DNA of 64,000 nucleotides from JARBUG01 sp035628915 (GTDB lineage: Bacteria > Bacillota > Sulfobacillia > Symbiobacteriales > Symbiobacteriaceae). Below are positions 24,603 to 32,610 of the stretch, piece after piece. Below the pieces are notes generated by a model, which searched no databases, was not told the origin of the DNA, and saw only the letters and a program-made list of their open reading frames with translations. Numbering within the stretch: position 1 is the first letter of the stretch; every line of letters starts with the position of its first letter. Location: the NCBI GenBank assembly GCA_035628915.1, contig DASPIW010000061.1, positions 62,001 to 126,000 of the forward strand. The letters are read 5' to 3'. A program made the position numbers and the translations under genes.

Positions 24603-25859
24603 ATGCAAATGAACGCACCTGACCGCAATACGCTCCTGAACGAAGGCGTCGTCGCCAAGCTGCTGCGCTATGTCCAGGTCGATTCGCCGTCATCGGGCGA
24701 AGGCGACGCCGTGCCGTCGACGCCCGAGCAGTGGCAGATGGCCCGCCTTCTCGAGGCCGAGCTGAACGCCCTTGGCCTCAGGGACGTCAAGGTGGACGAA
24801 CACGCCATCGTCACCGCCACGCTGCCCGGCAACGCGCCCGGCGCCCCAGCCATCGGGCTGCTGGCGCATTTCGACACCTACCCCGGCACGCCGGGGCACG
24901 GCGTCAAGCCCCTGATCCACAAGGCCTACGACGGCGGCGAGCTCGCCCTCCCCGCCGGGCCGAAGCTGAGCCCCGCCACCCACCCCGCCCTGGCCAAAGT
25001 CATCGGCCATGACATCATCACGTCGGACGGTTCGACCCTGCTGGGCGCCGACGACAAGGCCGGCGTCGCCGAAGTGATGGAGACCGTCTGCCGGCTGCTC
25101 AAGGACCCGTCCCTGCCCCACGGTGACGTGAAAGTCGGCTTCACGCCGGACGAGGAGACGGGCAAGGGCGTCGCCCACTTTGACGTGGCCGGTTTCGGCG
25201 CCGTGGCCGCATACACCTTCGACGGCAGCGTGCTGGGCGAAGTGGAGAATGAGAACTTCAACGCGGCGAATCTAAAGGTGACCATTACCGGCAGGAGTTC
25301 CCACACGGGCACTGCCAAGGGCGCCATGATCAATGCCGTCCAGCTGGCCGCCGAGTTTATCGCCGCCATTCCCCCCGACATGCGGCCGGAGACCACCGAG
25401 GGCTACGAAGGCTTCATCCATGCGGATGAAGTCAGCGGTGGGGCGGAGCAGGTGACGGTCAGGCTGCTGCTGCGGGACTTTACGGAAAGCGGCCTGACCC
25501 GGCAGCATGCGCTGGTAGAGGCGATTCTGAACGGCCTCGAGCAGCGCCACCCGGGCAGCGATACGAAGGTGGCAGTGACCGGCGGCTACCAGAACATGAA
25601 AGCCTTCGTCGACAAGGATCCGCGCGTCGTAAACCTGGCCCTGCAGGCCGTTCGGGAGTCGGGCGTGGAGCCGGTCCAGAAGCCCATTCGCGGCGGCACC
25701 GACGGCGCCCGCCTCTCGGTGATGGGCCTGCCGACGCCCAACCTCTTCACCGGGGGCGTCAACTACCACAGCCGCACCGAATGGGCGTCGGCCCAGTGGA
25801 TGGAGAAGGCGTCGGAAGTCGCCGTCCGGCTGGTCGGGCTCTGGGCGAACGAGCGATAA
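24603..25859 (+). CDS. pepT: Peptidase T (tripeptide aminopeptidase)
   Basis: A 418-residue zinc aminopeptidase of the M20B family that removes the N-terminal residue from tripeptides in the cytoplasm. Metal ligands and catalytic residues appear in order: LLAHFDTYPG (His, Asp), LLGADDKAGVAE (Asp), FTPDEETGKG (catalytic and metal Glu), AYTFDGSVLGE (Asp), and PNLFTGGVNYHS near the end (His). I choose the ATG at 24603 because GGAGG lies five bases upstream; an ATG four codons earlier overlaps that site. Length and order match PepT of Bacillus. Confidence 0.95.
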   Translation: MQMNAPDRNTLLNEGVVAKLLRYVQVDSPSSGEGDAVPSTPEQWQMARLLEAELNALGLRDVKVDEHAIVTATLPGNAPGAPAIGLLAHFDTYPGTPGHGVKPLIHKAYDGGELALPAGPKLSPATHPALAKVIGHDIITSDGSTLLGADDKAGVAEVMETVCRLLKDPSLPHGDVKVGFTPDEETGKGVAHFDVAGFGAVAAYTFDGSVLGEVENENFNAANLKVTITGRSSHTGTAKGAMINAVQLAAEFIAAIPPDMRPETTEGYEGFIHADEVSGGAEQVTVRLLLRDFTESGLTRQHALVEAILNGLEQRHPGSDTKVAVTGGYQNMKAFVDKDPRVVNLALQAVRESGVEPVQKPIRGGTDGARLSVMGLPTPNLFTGGVNYHSRTEWASAQWMEKASEVAVRLVGLWANER

Positions 25860-25862
25860 GTC

Positions 25863-25893
25863 AAAGGGAGCTGCACGCCTGCAGCTCCCTTTT
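25863..25893 (+). terminator. Terminator of pepT
   Basis: AAAGGGAGCTGCA (25863-25875) pairs with TGCAGCTCCCTTT (25880-25892), continuing into a T-run. It can also act for the convergent nucleotidyltransferase gene ending at 25915. Confidence 0.88.
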
Positions 25894-25914
25894 CCACGCG
25901 GGCGTGCGCGGCCC

Positions 25915-26886
25915 CTACTCCTTCTCCGGCCGCATGAAGAACTCGACCTTCCCGCAGGCCGGACAGCTGAACAGCCGCAGGGGCATACCGTCCGGCAGGT
26001 GATGCAGCCCTGCGAAATGCATGGGCACCCGGCAGCGCAGGCACTCCAGCGCTTCCGTGCGGTCGGGCGCCGCCGCCCGGGCAAGCAGGAGGCGTTCCAC
26101 TTCGGTATCGAGGTGCCGGGCGAAGCGGGTCAGGGCCTCAGTGCTGAACTCCCCGGGCGCCTCGGCGCCCGCGTATATCGCCACGGCGGTGCCGGCAGTG
26201 GCGCGCAGTTCGGCATCCGGCAGCGTCCGCATGCCCCAGCGGCCCGCCTCATCCTTGGAACTGATCTGCCCCTCCAGCAGGAACCAGTAAATGCGCAGCA
26301 GGTTCAGCACGCTGTAGACCGGGTCGTGGGCAATCCGGTCCCGGCTGGGCTCAAAATCGTATATAAGTGCGTCTATGTAATCGGATACCGGCACGGCGGG
26401 GAAGATCTGCTGGACGGGCGGTCCGAACAGCACCACGCCGCCCCGGCGCAGAAGAATGGTAAAGTGCGCTGCCAGGTCCCGGTCGACTTTCTGCCGGCTC
26501 AGCCACATGTCCCAGTCCAGCCGCGTCAGATTCGCTTCAAAACGCTGCCGCCAATCTTCGCTGAAATGGAGATCATAGGGAAAAGGGTGCCGCCAGTGCT
26601 TCAGATCGCTCTCCAGCACCCAACTGACTTCCAGCGGACGGGGCGCCCCGGACTGAGCGAGCATCAGCCCGGCCATGATCCGCTTCGTCTCGGGGGCCAT
26701 GGGGCGGCGGTTGACCACCAGCAGATCGATGTCGCTTCGTTCAGGGTTAAAGCAGCCCAGGGCCAGGGACCCGTGCAGATAGATGCCGGTCAGGTTGTCG
26801 CCCAGCACCGCCCGGGTGTCGCGCACGAAGCGCTTGACCTGGGCGCGGACGGGCTCCGGGGCCGTATCCCAGCTGCATAGCGGCAC
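25915..26886 (-). CDS. Aminoglycoside-adenylyltransferase-like nucleotidyltransferase with C-terminal zinc ribbon
   Basis: A protein of about 323 residues. The N-terminal nucleotidyltransferase domain has GIYLHGSLALGCFNPERSDI followed by DLLVV, the GS-x9-DxD motif of the ANT(3'')/ANT(9) superfamily, and a helical DUF4111-type domain follows. The C-terminus adds a zinc ribbon made of CLRCRVPMHF and CPACGKVEFF, unusual for this family. I place the start at the GTG at 26886, just after GGGGGAG; an ATG upstream lacks a ribosome site. It could modify an aminoglycoside, but a housekeeping nucleotidyl transfer is equally possible. It is divergent from pabB. Confidence 0.75.
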   Translation of the reverse strand: MPLCSWDTAPEPVRAQVKRFVRDTRAVLGDNLTGIYLHGSLALGCFNPERSDIDLLVVNRRPMAPETKRIMAGLMLAQSGAPRPLEVSWVLESDLKHWRHPFPYDLHFSEDWRQRFEANLTRLDWDMWLSRQKVDRDLAAHFTILLRRGGVVLFGPPVQQIFPAVPVSDYIDALIYDFEPSRDRIAHDPVYSVLNLLRIYWFLLEGQISSKDEAGRWGMRTLPDAELRATAGTAVAIYAGAEAPGEFSTEALTRFARHLDTEVERLLLARAAAPDRTEALECLRCRVPMHFAGLHHLPDGMPLRLFSCPACGKVEFFMRPEKE

Positions 26887-26987
26887 GATCTCTCCCCCTT
26901 TGTCAGCAGCCTGCCATCGCGGCCAAAACATGCTATGATTATGACGAAAACATTTCGGAAACGGCAACTCTCAGGAGGTCTCTTTCG

Positions 26988-28391
26988 GTGGCGTCTGCCA
27001 GAATCCTGCCTATGACGCTGCAAGAATCCGACCCGGCGGCGCTGCTGACCCGACTGCCGCCCGGTCCGGGGCGGTTCCTCCTCGAAAGCGGCCCCATGGG
27101 GCCGGCGGAAGTGCGCCGGTGCTCGTTTGCAGGTGCCGAGCCATTCATGACCCTGGTTGTCCGGGGCCGGGAGTGCATCGTTCATGAGGAAGGGCGCACC
27201 CGGGTCCTGGAAGGCGACCCGTTGGTCGTTCTCCAGTCGCTGCTCAATCGCTGCCGAGTGAAGGCGAAGGATGGCTTTCCCGGCTTCCCGGGGGGCGCCG
27301 TGGGTTACTTTGCCTACGAACAGGGCCGGGTCATCGAACGCCTCCCCGAAACGCCGGCCGCGGACCTGGGGCTGCCGGATATGGTCTTTGGCTTCTACGA
27401 TGTCGTCCTGATGATCGATCACACCAGCGGCGAGACAGCGCTGCTGCTGGGACCGCCGGACGGCCGGGAGGCCGCAGCGATGAGCAAGGCCCGCCGCTGG
27501 GCCGCCGCCCTCAAAAGGGCGGCGCCGGCCCCCGTGCCCCGGGCTGTAGCCGCCGGTCCGGTCGTCTCCAGCATGACCCGCCAGGTTTACCGCCGGGCCG
27601 TGCAGACCGCCCTGGACTACATTGGCGCCGGGGACATCTATCAAGTCAACCTGGCGCAGCGGTTCTCGGCTCTCTATACGGGCACAGGCTGGGACCTGTA
27701 CCGCCGGCTGCGCGCCCTGTTCCCCGCTCCCTTCGCCGCCTTTTTGGAGATGGGCTCCTGGCAGGTGGTCTCCGGTTCGCCGGAACGCTTCATTACCGTG
27801 GAAGGCCGCAAGATCGAAACCCGGCCCATCAAAGGCACCCGGCCCCGCTCGGCCGACCCGGAACTGGACCGTGCCCTGGCCGCAGAGCTGCTTGCCAGCG
27901 AGAAGGACGCAGCGGAATTGGTCATGATCGTCGACCTGCAGCGCAACGACCTGGGGCGCATCTGCGAATATGGCACCGTTACGGTGCCGAGCCTGCGCCA
28001 CCTGGAGCAGACGCCGAACGTATGGCATACGGTGGCGTCGGTGGTGGGCCGTCTGCGGCCGGACGCGGACACGGCCAGCATTTTGCGGGCGACTTTCCCC
28101 GGCGGGTCGATTACGGGGGCGCCGAAAGTCCGGGCGATGCAGATCATCGCCGAGCTTGAGCCCGTCCGGCGCGACGTCTACACCGGGGCCATCGGCTATA
28201 TCGGGTTCGACGGGCGGCTGGATTTGAACATCGCCATCCGGACGGCGGTGGTCAAAGACGGTCAGGTCCACTTTCATGCGGGCGGCGGCATTGTGGCCGA
28301 TTCGGACCCCGAACTGGAGTACCATGAGACCCTTGCCAAGGGCAGCGGCATCGCCCGGGCCCTTGGCGTCAGCCTTGACGGTCTCCCCTGA
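26988..28391 (+). CDS. pabB: Aminodeoxychorismate synthase component I
   Basis: PabB, 467 residues, converts chorismate and ammonia to 4-amino-4-deoxychorismate for folate synthesis. The catalytic region reads SGSPERFITVEGRKIETRPI then KGTRPRS; the PIKGT lysine is the PabB nucleophile and separates it from TrpE. VMIVDLQRNDLGRIC and FPGGSITGAPKVRAMQII are the conserved chorismate-binding segments. The GTG at 26988 follows AGGAGG. No pabA is adjacent, so the glutaminase must come from elsewhere. pabC follows 19 bases after the stop. Confidence 0.95.
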   Translation: MASARILPMTLQESDPAALLTRLPPGPGRFLLESGPMGPAEVRRCSFAGAEPFMTLVVRGRECIVHEEGRTRVLEGDPLVVLQSLLNRCRVKAKDGFPGFPGGAVGYFAYEQGRVIERLPETPAADLGLPDMVFGFYDVVLMIDHTSGETALLLGPPDGREAAAMSKARRWAAALKRAAPAPVPRAVAAGPVVSSMTRQVYRRAVQTALDYIGAGDIYQVNLAQRFSALYTGTGWDLYRRLRALFPAPFAAFLEMGSWQVVSGSPERFITVEGRKIETRPIKGTRPRSADPELDRALAAELLASEKDAAELVMIVDLQRNDLGRICEYGTVTVPSLRHLEQTPNVWHTVASVVGRLRPDADTASILRATFPGGSITGAPKVRAMQIIAELEPVRRDVYTGAIGYIGFDGRLDLNIAIRTAVVKDGQVHFHAGGGIVADSDPELEYHETLAKGSGIARALGVSLDGLP

Positions 28392-28410
28392 GCACGGAGG
28401 TGCCACGCGC

Positions 28411-29235
28411 TTGAACTACCTTTACCTCGATATCGGCGGACGGGGGCCGGGGCTGGTGCCGGAGGAGCAGGCGCTCGTGCCTGTCGCCGACCGCGGGTTC
28501 TGCTACGGGGACGGGCTTTTTGAAACCATGCTGCTGATCGACGGCGAGATCGGGCTGCTGCCGCTGCATCTGGAGCGGATGACCGGCTCCGCCCGGGCTC
28601 TCGGGATTCCGTTTGATTCCGGCCATGCCCGGCAGGGCATCCAGGCTGTGGTCGAAGCGATACGCGACAGCGCCCGGGGTGAGCATTTCCTGCGCATGAC
28701 CCTGACCCGGGGCTCCGCGGGCCCCCGTGGCTATCAGCCCCCGCCCGACCCGGCGCCCACGCTGGTGATCGCCATCGCCCCTTTTCGCCGCCCGGGCGGC
28801 CCCATGTCGGCGATTACCTCTTCGTATCGGGTGGGCGAGCACTCCCCGTTGGCCGCCCACAAGACCATCAGCGCACTGGACAAGGTGCTGGCCAGGGGCG
28901 AAGCATTCCGGGCGGGCTGCGACGAGGCGGTCATGCTCAACCTGCAGGGGCGGGTGGCCGAAGGCGCCGCCTCCAACCTCTTCATCGTCCGCAAGGGCCT
29001 CTGGATGACTCCGCCCCTCGCTGATGGCTGCCTGCCCGGCATTATGCGACAGCGGGTACTCGCCCTGACCGGGGGCGTGCAGTGGCGCATCGCGCCGGAA
29101 GACCTCTTCCGCTGCGACGGGGTCTATCTGACCAACGCACTCATGGGGTGCATGCCCCTGGCCGCCTTGGACGGGCGGGGCCTGCCCTGGGGCGATCCCC
29201 CGGCATTCCACCACCGCCTCTGGACCCTCCGGTAA
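28411..29235 (+). CDS. pabC: 4-amino-4-deoxychorismate lyase
   Basis: A 274-residue class IV PLP aminotransferase-fold enzyme, completing p-aminobenzoate synthesis after PabB. The N-terminal ADRGFCYGDGLFETMLLIDG is typical, the PLP lysine lies in AAHKTISALDKVLAR, and AVMLNLQGRVAEGAASNLFI is the usual E-x3-SN motif. The start is a TTG at 28411 with GGAGGTG eight bases upstream. D-amino acid or branched-chain aminotransferases share the fold, but the position after pabB settles the call. Confidence 0.93.
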   Translation: MNYLYLDIGGRGPGLVPEEQALVPVADRGFCYGDGLFETMLLIDGEIGLLPLHLERMTGSARALGIPFDSGHARQGIQAVVEAIRDSARGEHFLRMTLTRGSAGPRGYQPPPDPAPTLVIAIAPFRRPGGPMSAITSSYRVGEHSPLAAHKTISALDKVLARGEAFRAGCDEAVMLNLQGRVAEGAASNLFIVRKGLWMTPPLADGCLPGIMRQRVLALTGGVQWRIAPEDLFRCDGVYLTNALMGCMPLAALDGRGLPWGDPPAFHHRLWTLR

Positions 29236-29237
29236 AG

Positions 29238-29278
29238 AAGGCCGGCCCCCGCCACTTACAGCGGAGGCCGGCCCTTTT
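29238..29278. terminator. Bidirectional terminator between pabC and the small peptide gene
   Basis: GGCCGGCC (29240-29247) pairs with GGCCGGCC (29266-29273) with an inner CCGC/GCGG stem, followed by TTTT on the + strand. It also lies directly after the minus-strand peptide stop at 29281. Confidence 0.85.
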
Positions 29279-29280
29279 CG

Positions 29281-29391
29281 CTAGTATGTCTGCACCGTCG
29301 GCCAGATGGGTCGGGAGATGCCCTGCGTTCCCACACCCATGAAACCACCCAGCAAAACCAGGCACAGCAATAATCCCAGGGCTCGCTTCAT
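29281..29391 (-). CDS. Small exported peptide, possible signalling peptide precursor (Phr-like layout)
   Basis: A 36-residue peptide beginning MKRALGLLLCLVLLGGFMGV and ending GTQGISRPIWPTVQTY. It has a positively charged start, a hydrophobic signal core and a short polar C-terminal tail. AAAGGAGCG is placed correctly upstream of the ATG, and the stop abuts the terminator at 29238-29278. It follows a TPR protein gene by 64 bases on the same strand. That is the gene order of Rap-Phr peptide-signalling pairs, but no sequence match to a known Phr peptide was recognised. The function is inferred from layout only. Confidence 0.6.
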   Translation of the reverse strand: MKRALGLLLCLVLLGGFMGVGTQGISRPIWPTVQTY

Positions 29392-29455
29392 CAGGGAATC
29401 GCTCCTTTTTTCGTTCGCCGCCAGCGAACTGAGTTTGCGAAAACAAGGGGACGGA

Positions 29456-30355
29456 TTACCGTCCCGCGGGATTGGCCGGCACGGAACTGCGCAGCTCTTC
29501 GATTCGCCGGATCTGCAGGGGCCAGAGGTCTTCCAGCGCCTGCTCGTAAGCTTTTTCGGCCCACCCTGCCGCCGCTGCTGCGTCGCCGAGGCTCCGGGCG
29601 TTGCTGCCGAGCAGCCAGGCGACATCGGCACGCTGGCCCGCGGTCATCTCCCCGCGCAGCTGCAGCTCTTCGCATATCGCCTGCGACTGGGAAAAATCGC
29701 CCACCAGCCGCCAGTAGTACGCCCAGCAGATCTGCACGTAGACCTGCAGCGTCGGGTCACCGTGCTGCGCCAGTCCGGCGGTGACCGCCTCCAGCTCCGG
29801 CAGGGCCTCCGCCGTCTGACCGGCCGTCAAATATGACCAGGCCGCTTCGGTCTGGCAGAGCAGCACCTGGCTGAACCGCCCGCGGTCGGCAAATGCCGCG
29901 GCTGCCTGCCGGAAGCATGCCGCTTCAGTGGCCGGGTCGGTGCGCAAGAAGCGCATCAGGTGGCCCAGGTTGAACAGCCCGTCCGGCACGAGCCGGCTCA
30001 GGGCCGGCTGGCCCGGGGCGGCACTCAGGAAGGCCCGCAGGCAGCGTTCGGAACGGAAGGCGTCGCCCGTGTACATCAGGGCGGTGCCGAGAAGCAGATT
30101 GAGCCAGCCGGTCGCTTCCGCATCCGGCCCCAGGCCAAAGCCCCGCTCCGCCCATGCGATCGCCTTCCCCCACTCCCGCAGGGCGCCCGCCGCCCGGCAG
30201 GCCGTGACGGCGCCCCACGCCGCCTCTGCGCGCGGTGGCGCCCATGGCGCCAGCAGCTCAGCTGTCCGGTCGATCACCCCCCGAAAGTCTCCACCCAGGA
30301 GTCTGGCTTCCAACTCTCTGCGCAGACCCATCGCCCCCCAGCGGTCAACATCCAA
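29456..30355 (-). CDS. Tetratricopeptide repeat protein (Rap-like candidate)
   Basis: A 299-residue all-helical protein. Helix pairs with TPR spacing are visible, for example AEATGWLNLLLGTALMYTGD, SQVLLCQTEAAWSYLTAGQT and QVYVQICWAYYWRLVGDFSQ, followed by WLLGSNARSLGDAAAAAGWA. There is no DNA-binding domain, signal peptide or membrane segment. The start is a TTG at 30355 after AGAGGAAAAAG; an ATG eight codons in is possible. The adjacent downstream small exported peptide suggests a peptide-responsive receptor like Rap/RRNPP proteins. A general scaffold TPR protein is the alternative. Confidence 0.75.
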   Translation of the reverse strand: MDVDRWGAMGLRRELEARLLGGDFRGVIDRTAELLAPWAPPRAEAAWGAVTACRAAGALREWGKAIAWAERGFGLGPDAEATGWLNLLLGTALMYTGDAFRSERCLRAFLSAAPGQPALSRLVPDGLFNLGHLMRFLRTDPATEAACFRQAAAAFADRGRFSQVLLCQTEAAWSYLTAGQTAEALPELEAVTAGLAQHGDPTLQVYVQICWAYYWRLVGDFSQSQAICEELQLRGEMTAGQRADVAWLLGSNARSLGDAAAAAGWAEKAYEQALEDLWPLQIRRIEELRSSVPANPAGR

Positions 30356-30517
30356 CTTTTTCCTCTACCGGTAAACCGATGATATCAGGAAGTTGACACC
30401 ATGGACAAGGCGAATGCATACCGAACACGGAAAACCCGCATGGGACGGGCTATACCGTACTGTCAACAGAAGTAGACAGCCAAACGCGTGCTCGCTCGTT
30501 CAAAATGACGAGCGGCG

Positions 30518-30551
30518 CGCGAAAACAAAGGGAGGACCCAGCGGTCCCCCC
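30518..30551 (-). terminator. Terminator of the GNAT gene
   Basis: On the minus strand the stem formed by 30530-30538 and 30543-30551 (one mismatch) is followed by TTTGTTTTC. The 30552-30617 stretch between it and the stop shows nothing else, and 30356-30517 holds no recognisable gene, only the region expected to carry the TPR gene promoter. Confidence 0.7.
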
Positions 30552-30617
30552 TCTTCTTCTGTGACTAGTGCCGGGCAGAGAGCACGCCAGGCAAGTCGTC
30601 AAAATCCGCCATTGTGA

Positions 30618-31583
30618 CTAATCCGCATGGGGTTGCAGATCCCGCTCCAGGACGTACAGTCCCGGCTGCGGTACGAATCCCAGCTTGCGGTTCACCGCCA
30701 GCATGGCGGGGTTCAGGGCGTTGTTGCTCGTCCCGATCTTCTCCCAGCCCTGTGCCCGGGCGTACTCCGTGCTCAGCAGCTTGAGCGCCTGCGCCAGCCC
30801 GTGGCCCCGGTGCGCCCTTCGCACGCCCGTAAAGAAGACCCAGCCGCTGTTGTTCTGCTTCCGGTAATGAAGGCCGCTGAAGCCGGCCCACTCGCCGTCT
30901 TTTTCGGCGATCGCCACGGCCCGGGGGTCGAACTGCTCGGTCGCGAACTGCTCGGCACAATATTCGGCGAAGCTGATGGGCGGCCACTGGCCGGCGGTGA
31001 TGCCCGGCTCGTCCCGCGCGGCGTCCATATCCAGCTCATACAGGCGCCGGCGCCCATCCTCCGTGTGATCCTCGGCCAGGGTAAAAAACCGGTATCCTGC
31101 TTCCCGGGCCCGCTCCACGGCCGGCCAGAACGGCGCCGGATCAAACCCGCTGAGCTTCAGTTCCGACTTGAAGTACCGATCGATGATCCGGTAGCCGCGC
31201 CGCTCCGCCCAGGTCAGCCAGTCCGGCCGGTCATCCCGGACATGTGCGTAAAGCTGCCGGGCGCCGTACCCCTGAGCTTCCGCCACCAGATCCCCGTAGA
31301 TCCGGGAACCCAGCCCCTGCCCGCTCACACCCGGCTCAACGGTGACCTGCAGCACAAAGCTGCCCGCCGGGCGCCACCCGTCCACCGAAAGCGAGCCAAA
31401 CGCGACAATGCGTCCCGCCGCATCCTCGGCGACGCGCCGGACCATGGGGCCCGACGCCGAGCGCAACTCATCGATGCGGACGAAATCCGCCGCCGTCGCC
31501 GGCGTCGTATTAACCAGCGAGTAAATTTCCGCCAGCCGGTTATAGTCGGCCCGGGTTGCCGGGCGCAGGGTCCAGGCCGTCAT
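30618..31583 (-). CDS. Tandem GNAT N-acetyltransferase
   Basis: A 321-residue protein with two GNAT domains. The first has the acetyl-CoA motif VEPGVSGQGLGSRIYGDLV, the second VRRAHRGHGLAQALKLLS followed by NPAMLAVNRKLGFVPQPGLY. The ATG at 31583 has TAGGAGGAGG upstream. Two-domain GNATs of this kind occur as antibiotic- or metabolite-acetylating enzymes (mycothiol synthase is one such fold), but the substrate is not recognisable here. Its position before the DsbA-like selenoprotein gene does not resolve function. Confidence 0.85.
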   Translation of the reverse strand: MTAWTLRPATRADYNRLAEIYSLVNTTPATAADFVRIDELRSASGPMVRRVAEDAAGRIVAFGSLSVDGWRPAGSFVLQVTVEPGVSGQGLGSRIYGDLVAEAQGYGARQLYAHVRDDRPDWLTWAERRGYRIIDRYFKSELKLSGFDPAPFWPAVERAREAGYRFFTLAEDHTEDGRRRLYELDMDAARDEPGITAGQWPPISFAEYCAEQFATEQFDPRAVAIAEKDGEWAGFSGLHYRKQNNSGWVFFTGVRRAHRGHGLAQALKLLSTEYARAQGWEKIGTSNNALNPAMLAVNRKLGFVPQPGLYVLERDLQPHAD

Positions 31584-31596
31584 GGGGCGCCTCCTC

Positions 31597-32202
31597 CTAT
31601 TGTTCCAGCCGGATCAGCCCGCCGCCCCGGCACCGGTCGATGGCCCGCCGCAGCGCCGCTTCCTGCTGAAGCCCGCTGGCCGCGAATTTGCCGTCGAACA
31701 CGAAATGGGGCACAGCGTCGATCATGTTAATGTGCGCCATGCGCAGTTCCGCATCTACCTGCTCCCGCACGGTCCGGCCTTCGAGGGCGCCACGCAGTTC
31801 CACGGGGTCGAGGCCGGCCTGCAGGGCGATGTCGCATAGCACTTCGACCTGCCCGATATCCCGCCCTTGCACCCAGTACGCCCGGAAAATGGCAGCCGCC
31901 ATCGCTGCCTCTTTGCCCTGCTGCCGGGCGAAGAAGGCCGCCTCGTGGGCGAGGCGGGTGCGCGGCCGGACGGGCGGCAGATGCATCTCCACGCCGAGTT
32001 CGGCGGCCATGGGTGCCACCCGGCTGCGGAATCCCCGCTCCGCATACTCCGCATCAATCGGCGGCGTGCCCTCGGGCCGCAGCTCGAAGGGCCGCCAAAT
32101 CACTTCGATCTCTTCAGTCTGGCCAACACGGGCCAGCGGCGTCTCCGCCAGATAGCAGAAGGGTCAGACGTAGTCCGAGTAGACTTCGATCTTCACAGCC
32201 AT
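31597..32202 (-). CDS. DsbA/FrnE-family thiol oxidoreductase, probable selenoprotein (in-frame TGA as Sec13)
   Basis: Read through one in-frame TGA (32164-32166), the gene encodes 201 residues starting MAVKIEVYSDYV-U-PFCYLAE. The TGA falls exactly at the first Cys of the thioredoxin-fold CxxC motif, giving U13-P-F-C16. Downstream the frame is open and reads as a normal FrnE-type DsbA protein: VIWRPFELRPEG, an all-helical insert, then MIDAVPHFVFDGKFAASGLQ with the cis-Pro loop. Two stem-loops follow the TGA at usable distances (32138-32149 with a GAGA loop, and 32119-32136). An intact frame argues for selenocysteine; a simple nonsense mutation or sequencing error is the alternative. Confidence 0.8.
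32119..32149 (-). promoter_or_regulatory. Candidate bacterial SECIS stem-loops
   Basis: Fourteen bases after the TGA, GGCG-GAGA-CGCC (32149 to 32138) forms a small hairpin with a G-rich loop. Next to it CTGGCC-CGTGTT-GGCCAG (32136 to 32119) forms a second. Bacterial SECIS elements lie directly downstream of the UGA with an apical loop about 16-37 bases away, which either hairpin satisfies. Bacterial SECIS sequence is weakly conserved, so this needs folding and SelB comparison. Confidence 0.45.
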
Positions 32203-32227
32203 GTTGTGTCCCCCCCACCCCTCAGTA

Positions 32228-32497
32228 TTACCACCAGCCCCGGCTGCGCCCCCATAACGCCAGAGCGACCTGTGCGACCGTTATGGCCGGAACGCCCCAC
32301 GCGAATCGTGGCTTGCGCGTCTTATGACGAACGAGGAAGACGCCCAGACACGCCCCCGGGCCCCCACCCAGGGCGCCCAGCCAGAGCAGCGTCGCCTCGG
32401 GCGTCCGCCGCCAGCCCCGCCTGGCGCGGAGCTTATCGAGGGCGTACACGAAAAAGACGATGCCGTTCCAGAGCCCGAGGCCAATCCACACGCTCAT
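32228..32497 (-). CDS. DUF1294 small membrane protein
   Basis: An 89-residue membrane protein with the DUF1294 pattern: NGIVFFVYALDKLRARRGWR, then RTPEATLLWLGALGGGPGAC and FLVRHKTRKPRFAWGVP. It has two or three hydrophobic segments. The ATG at 32497 follows GGGAGG. Its function is unknown; in other genomes the domain is sometimes fused to a cold-shock domain. Confidence 0.88.
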   Translation of the reverse strand: MSVWIGLGLWNGIVFFVYALDKLRARRGWRRTPEATLLWLGALGGGPGACLGVFLVRHKTRKPRFAWGVPAITVAQVALALWGRSRGWW

Positions 32498-32610
32498 GCA
32501 AATCCTCCCGCAGCAGGGCAGACCGGTCTTGACGGCGGGGGCCGCAATCCGGTACGCTTTCCTGGCAGTAGTACCTTTGGTCTTCTCCTATCCGAAAGGA
32601 GCCTGCCGCC

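Noticed and set aside
30393..30420. TTGACA on the + strand near 30393 as a promoter
   Set aside because: No acceptable -10 box at 16-18 bases and no + strand gene downstream before 32611.
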